Positions 61,029-64,000 of a DNA stretch of 64,000 nt are shown piece after piece; position 1 is the stretch's first letter, and the number at the start of each line of letters is the position of its first letter. Source of the stretch: Paraburkholderia sp. IMGN_8 (GTDB lineage: Bacteria; Pseudomonadota; Gammaproteobacteria; Burkholderiales; Burkholderiaceae); contig NZ_CP150900.1 of the NCBI RefSeq assembly GCF_038050405.1, forward strand, positions 1,736,001 to 1,800,000. Direction: 5' to 3'. The position numbers and the translations under genes were made by a program. The notes under the pieces are model-generated. The model searched no databases, was not told the DNA's origin, and saw nothing but the letters and a program-made list of their open reading frames with translations.

Positions 61029-62738
61029 TCATATTTGATTAACGACGACGTTAAGGAATTTTCGGGTGCGCTCGTGAGTCGGGTTGTCGATGACCTGCTG
61101 CGGCGTCCCTTGCTCCACAACTTCGCCACCGTCCATGAACACGACGCGGTCGGCGACATCGCGGGCAAAGCGGATTTCGTGCGTGACCACGACCATCGTC
61201 ATGCCGGCATCGGCCAGCCCGCGCATCACGCCAAGCACTTCACCGACGAGTTCTGGATCGAGCGCCGAAGTCGGTTCGTCGAAGAGCATCAACTTGGGCT
61301 TGATCGCGAGCGCGCGCGCCATCGCCACGCGCTGCTGCTGCCCGCCCGATAACCGATGCGGCAGAAAATCCGCATGCGCGGCGAGGCCCACGCTTTTCAA
61401 CAGCTCCCGGCCGAGCGCTTCCGCTTCGGCGCGCGGCACGTCATAGACCTGCCGCTGTGCTTCAACGATATTGTCCAGCGCACTCAAATGACTGAAGAGA
61501 TTGAAATGCTGGAACACCATGCCCACGCGCGCGTCGGCGCGTGCACGTGCGAGGTTGTGCAGGGGCCGCACCGTGCCGCCGCCACCCGGTACTTCGCGAT
61601 AACCCACATACTGCGAATCGACCTTGATCGTTCCCCAGTCAAGCGGCTCGAGATGGTTAATGAGCTTGAGCAGTGTGCTTTTACCGGAACCGCTCGGGCC
61701 GAGGATGACGACCACTTCACCATACTCGATCGACAGGTCGACTCCGCGCAAAATCTCGCGCTTGCCATACGACTTCCAGATGTTCCTGCACGCGACAAAC
61801 GGTTCATCGCGCTGTCGAGCCGTGCGACTTTCGGCAGGCAGCAGCGTACCGATCCATGCGTGAGCGTTCGCCTCCGGCTCTTTGGCTGCGAACGGCAAAA
61901 CAATCGGTGCGTCGAGCGGTTTCACATCACGCGTCGATGCGCGCAGTCCGAACCACGAGAACGTGATCTTTCGGTCGCGCTCGTGATCGAAGATGCGTTC
62001 GAGCCACACCTGAAGCAATGAAATCCCGCTCGTCAGGAACAGATAAATCACCGCCGCCGCGCCGAAAACGGTAAAGAACTTGAAGTTCTGCCCGACGACC
62101 TGTTGCGAGCGAAACGTTAGCTCGTTGACGAAGATCACCGACGCGATCGACGTTAGCTTCAACATGCCGATGGTGTCGTTGGCGAGACCCGGGATCACCG
62201 CGCGCATCGATTGCGGCAGGATAATGCGGCGTAACGTCAGCAACGGTCCCATGCCGAGTGCGGCGGCTGCGGTCGATTGCGAACGGTTCACCGACAAGAT
62301 CCCAGCACGAAACAGTTCAGCGCTGAACGCCGCCTCGTTCAATGCAAAGCCGATAACCGCAGTCGTGACTTCATCGAAACGCAAACCGATCAGCGGCAAC
62401 GCGTCGAAGATGAACACGAGCTGCAGCAGCTGCGGTGTGCCGCGCACGAACCAGACATAACCCCACGCCGCTGAGTTCAAGGCCTTGAACCGCGACAGCC
62501 GCATCAGCGCAAGACCGAGCCCGAGCACTAGCCCGATTGACATCGCGATCAGCGTGATCTTCACCGCGATCCACGCGCCGCCGAGCAGAAACGGCGAGCC
62601 GACATAACCGGCCAGCTCCTTGAAACCGTCGAGCACCTGAACCCCATCGAGACCGGCGGCCATCGCCGGCTGCAATACGAACATGGCAACCATACCGAGG
62701 GCGCCGACGATCTTGTGTTTGATACGCAATGCCTTCAT
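61029..62738 (-). CDS. fused permease-ATPase of a polar amino-acid ABC importer
   Basis: 569 residues. The N-terminal half has a signal-like helix, then the HisMQ-type permease with five membrane segments and the EAA loop (AAAALGMGPLLTLRRIILPQ). After a linker (residues ~265-325), the ATPase has Walker A LGPSGSGKSTLLKLI, signature LSGGQQQRVAMARAL, Walker B LMLFDEPTSALDPE and the switch His in VVTHE. Permease and ATPase are normally separate genes; this fusion is a known but minor variant. No frameshift joins them. Served by the adjacent solute-binding protein. Confidence 0.92.
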   Translation of the reverse strand: MKALRIKHKIVGALGMVAMFVLQPAMAAGLDGVQVLDGFKELAGYVGSPFLLGGAWIAVKITLIAMSIGLVLGLGLALMRLSRFKALNSAAWGYVWFVRGTPQLLQLVFIFDALPLIGLRFDEVTTAVIGFALNEAAFSAELFRAGILSVNRSQSTAAAALGMGPLLTLRRIILPQSMRAVIPGLANDTIGMLKLTSIASVIFVNELTFRSQQVVGQNFKFFTVFGAAAVIYLFLTSGISLLQVWLERIFDHERDRKITFSWFGLRASTRDVKPLDAPIVLPFAAKEPEANAHAWIGTLLPAESRTARQRDEPFVACRNIWKSYGKREILRGVDLSIEYGEVVVILGPSGSGKSTLLKLINHLEPLDWGTIKVDSQYVGYREVPGGGGTVRPLHNLARARADARVGMVFQHFNLFSHLSALDNIVEAQRQVYDVPRAEAEALGRELLKSVGLAAHADFLPHRLSGGQQQRVAMARALAIKPKLMLFDEPTSALDPELVGEVLGVMRGLADAGMTMVVVTHEIRFARDVADRVVFMDGGEVVEQGTPQQVIDNPTHERTRKFLNVVVNQI

Positions 62739-62797
62739 TTCCGAACCTGATCTATGACGCTACCGGCACACGACGCTGTGTGCCGCGCAGGCAGCCT

Positions 62798-63655
62798 TTA
62801 TTGAGTAAGCAGTGTGGTAGGCGTTTCCAGCGACGGATCTACGCCGTACTGCTGAAAGGTCTTCTTCTGCGTCTGATTGGCCTGCATGATCTTGAGTCCA
62901 TCGGACACGGCGGCGACCATATCGGCGTTGCCTTTTTTCACGCCCACGCCGATCTTCATGCCGCTCGTCACCATGAAGCCGCGCGTGTAGAGCTGTGGGT
63001 TCTGTTTCGCGAGACCGTCGACGAGCGCCAGGTCGTACATCATGACATCGGCGCGATGGCTTGAGACGAGGCGCGCGCCTGACGCGATATCGGCGGACGT
63101 CATGATGGTCACATCAGGCTTGCCTTGGGCTTTGCATTTGGCGGCTTGCGCTTGCGCCATCGTCAGTTCGACGGTGCCGATCCCTGCCGTGACGGTGAGG
63201 CCGCAGAGCCTGGAGATGTCATCGATCTTCTTGGGGTTGCCAGCCGCCACCAGACCGCCCGTGCCGGCCTGCATATATGTGACGAAGGTCGTTTCCTTCG
63301 CGCGTTCCGGCGTGTAGTACAGCAAGTCCCACATCACATCGATCTGTCCGGCACGCAGAGCGGGCAGCAGCCCCGGCCAGCCGGCAGTGAAGAATTCCGT
63401 CTTCACGCCAGCGCAGTCAAACACGGCCCGGGCCATGTCGGCATCGGCGCCGATGATCTTGTTGAAATCCTTGCTGTCACGAAACGCATACGGCGGCGAC
63501 TCGGGGTCCACGCCGATCTTGATGGTCTTACCCGCAAGCGATGGATATTTCTGGGCCACCTTGGACGGTTCGCACGATTGCGCTGACGCGCCTTGTGCGA
63601 GGAGAAGGCCGGTGAGAGCGCATAACAGTAGCTTGACTGCCTTTGACATGAACAT
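62798..63655 (-). CDS. ABC transporter solute-binding protein, family 3
   Basis: ATG at 63655 gives 285 residues with a signal peptide (VKLLLCALTGLLLAQGASA, cleavage before QSCEP). The mature protein has KIGVDPESPPYAFRDSKDF, IIGADADMARAVFDCAG, GQIDVMWDLLYYTPERAKET and DVMMYDLALVDGLAK, matching periplasmic amino-acid/opine receptors of the SBP_bac_3 type. It belongs to the fused permease-ATPase 60 bases downstream. Confidence 0.9.
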   Translation of the reverse strand: MFMSKAVKLLLCALTGLLLAQGASAQSCEPSKVAQKYPSLAGKTIKIGVDPESPPYAFRDSKDFNKIIGADADMARAVFDCAGVKTEFFTAGWPGLLPALRAGQIDVMWDLLYYTPERAKETTFVTYMQAGTGGLVAAGNPKKIDDISRLCGLTVTAGIGTVELTMAQAQAAKCKAQGKPDVTIMTSADIASGARLVSSHRADVMMYDLALVDGLAKQNPQLYTRGFMVTSGMKIGVGVKKGNADMVAAVSDGLKIMQANQTQKKTFQQYGVDPSLETPTTLLTQ

Positions 63656-63728
63656 GGCAAATCCTATTGAGGTTGAACGAAATACGGGCGGAAGAGGCGG
63701 TATGGCGAAGTGAGAATGAAGTGATCTA

Positions 63729-64000
63729 ATGGCCGAGGAAGTCCATGTGGCTTGCAATCGAACCCGGCGTAGTGACGCAGATCCGGCCTTCGTCGCGCGC
63801 GCGGGCAATATGTTCGAGCGCCCGCCGCAAGTGACACAAACGATGCGGCTGTCCCATCAGGTACGCATGCAACGCAATGCCCATCACCAGCGGCTCTCGC
63901 GCGGATTGCCGCAGCATTTCCTCGAAGTGATCAATCACTAGATCGGCGAACGACTTTGCGTCCATTTGGCGCGCAAGAATCATCGGGATATCGTTGACTT
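63729..64000 (-). CDS. polysaccharide deacetylase-family protein (allantoinase PuuE-like), C-terminus only
   Basis: The minus strand is open from the window edge to a stop at 63729. It reads NDIPMILARQMDAKSFADLV, FEEMLRQSAREPLVMGIALH, GQPHRLCHLRRALEHIARAR and a final TTPGSIASHM. This is the C-terminal end of NodB-fold enzymes of the allantoinase/PuuE group, in which the late His in GIALH contributes to the active site. It is upstream in the same operon as the ABC importer and hydrolase, which suggests transport and deamidation or deacetylation of a nitrogenous compound. Confidence 0.82.

Overview
The window looks like a chromosomal segment of a high-GC betaproteobacterium of the family Burkholderiaceae, most likely Paraburkholderia or Caballeronia. 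The reasons are the guaB - small membrane protein - guaA order, the uniformly GC-rich third codon positions, a very large cyclic-glucan synthase and a short basic protein of a type I recall from that group. No rRNA, tRNA or CRISPR array was seen.

Layout. 1-5239 is backbone: a DMT-type transporter (partial), guaB, a small membrane protein and guaA. The last 22 bases around the guaA stop recur exactly at 15218-15239. Between the two copies lies a 10 kb island carrying a complete Wadjet-type (SMC-like) anti-plasmid operon, jetA-jetB-jetC-jetD on the minus strand with 4-base overlaps, and a hipBA pair. The island has no integrase. Both of its ends carry clustered TGACGGTAT repeats. The sequence just after the second att copy resembles the left end of the island again, so a second related element seems to have been inserted in tandem.

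15450-19640 is a low-quality mosaic. It holds a decayed IS110 transposase, an AT-rich pair of genes (a 78-residue peptide with an excellent RBS and a terminator, then a 386-residue protein), a perfect 30-base inverted repeat, and the remains of a Tn7-like transposon with clustered end repeats, a tnsA fragment and a glycosyltransferase fragment.

19642-31815 is a coherent catabolic region built around an IclR regulator. A divergent minus-strand operon (MFS permease, amidohydrolase, class II aldolase) faces a plus-strand operon: enoyl-CoA hydratase, both subunits of a B12-dependent acyl-CoA mutase, CoA-transferase, MeaB GTPase and a complete TRAP transporter. The residues around the mutase active site differ from the methylmalonyl-CoA, isobutyryl-CoA and 2-hydroxyisobutyryl-CoA enzymes as I remember them, so the substrate is open.

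32393-45457 has a small basic protein, a 2865-residue cyclic beta-1,2-glucan synthase with a coupled 42-codon ORF, a methyltransferase and a DEAD-box helicase. 45593-59662 is accessory: IS6 and histidine-kinase remnants, a membrane-anchored protein with a Gly-rich repeat tail cut off by an in-frame stop, an FAD monooxygenase, a PLP decarboxylase, a LysR/SDR divergent pair, an intact IS1182-type and an intact IS701-type element with visible ends and target duplications, a beta-propeller protein with three Cys-rich repeats, and a SET-domain protein. 60005-64000 is a minus-strand operon: polysaccharide deacetylase (partial), family 3 solute-binding protein, a fused permease-ATPase and a MetX-like alpha/beta hydrolase.
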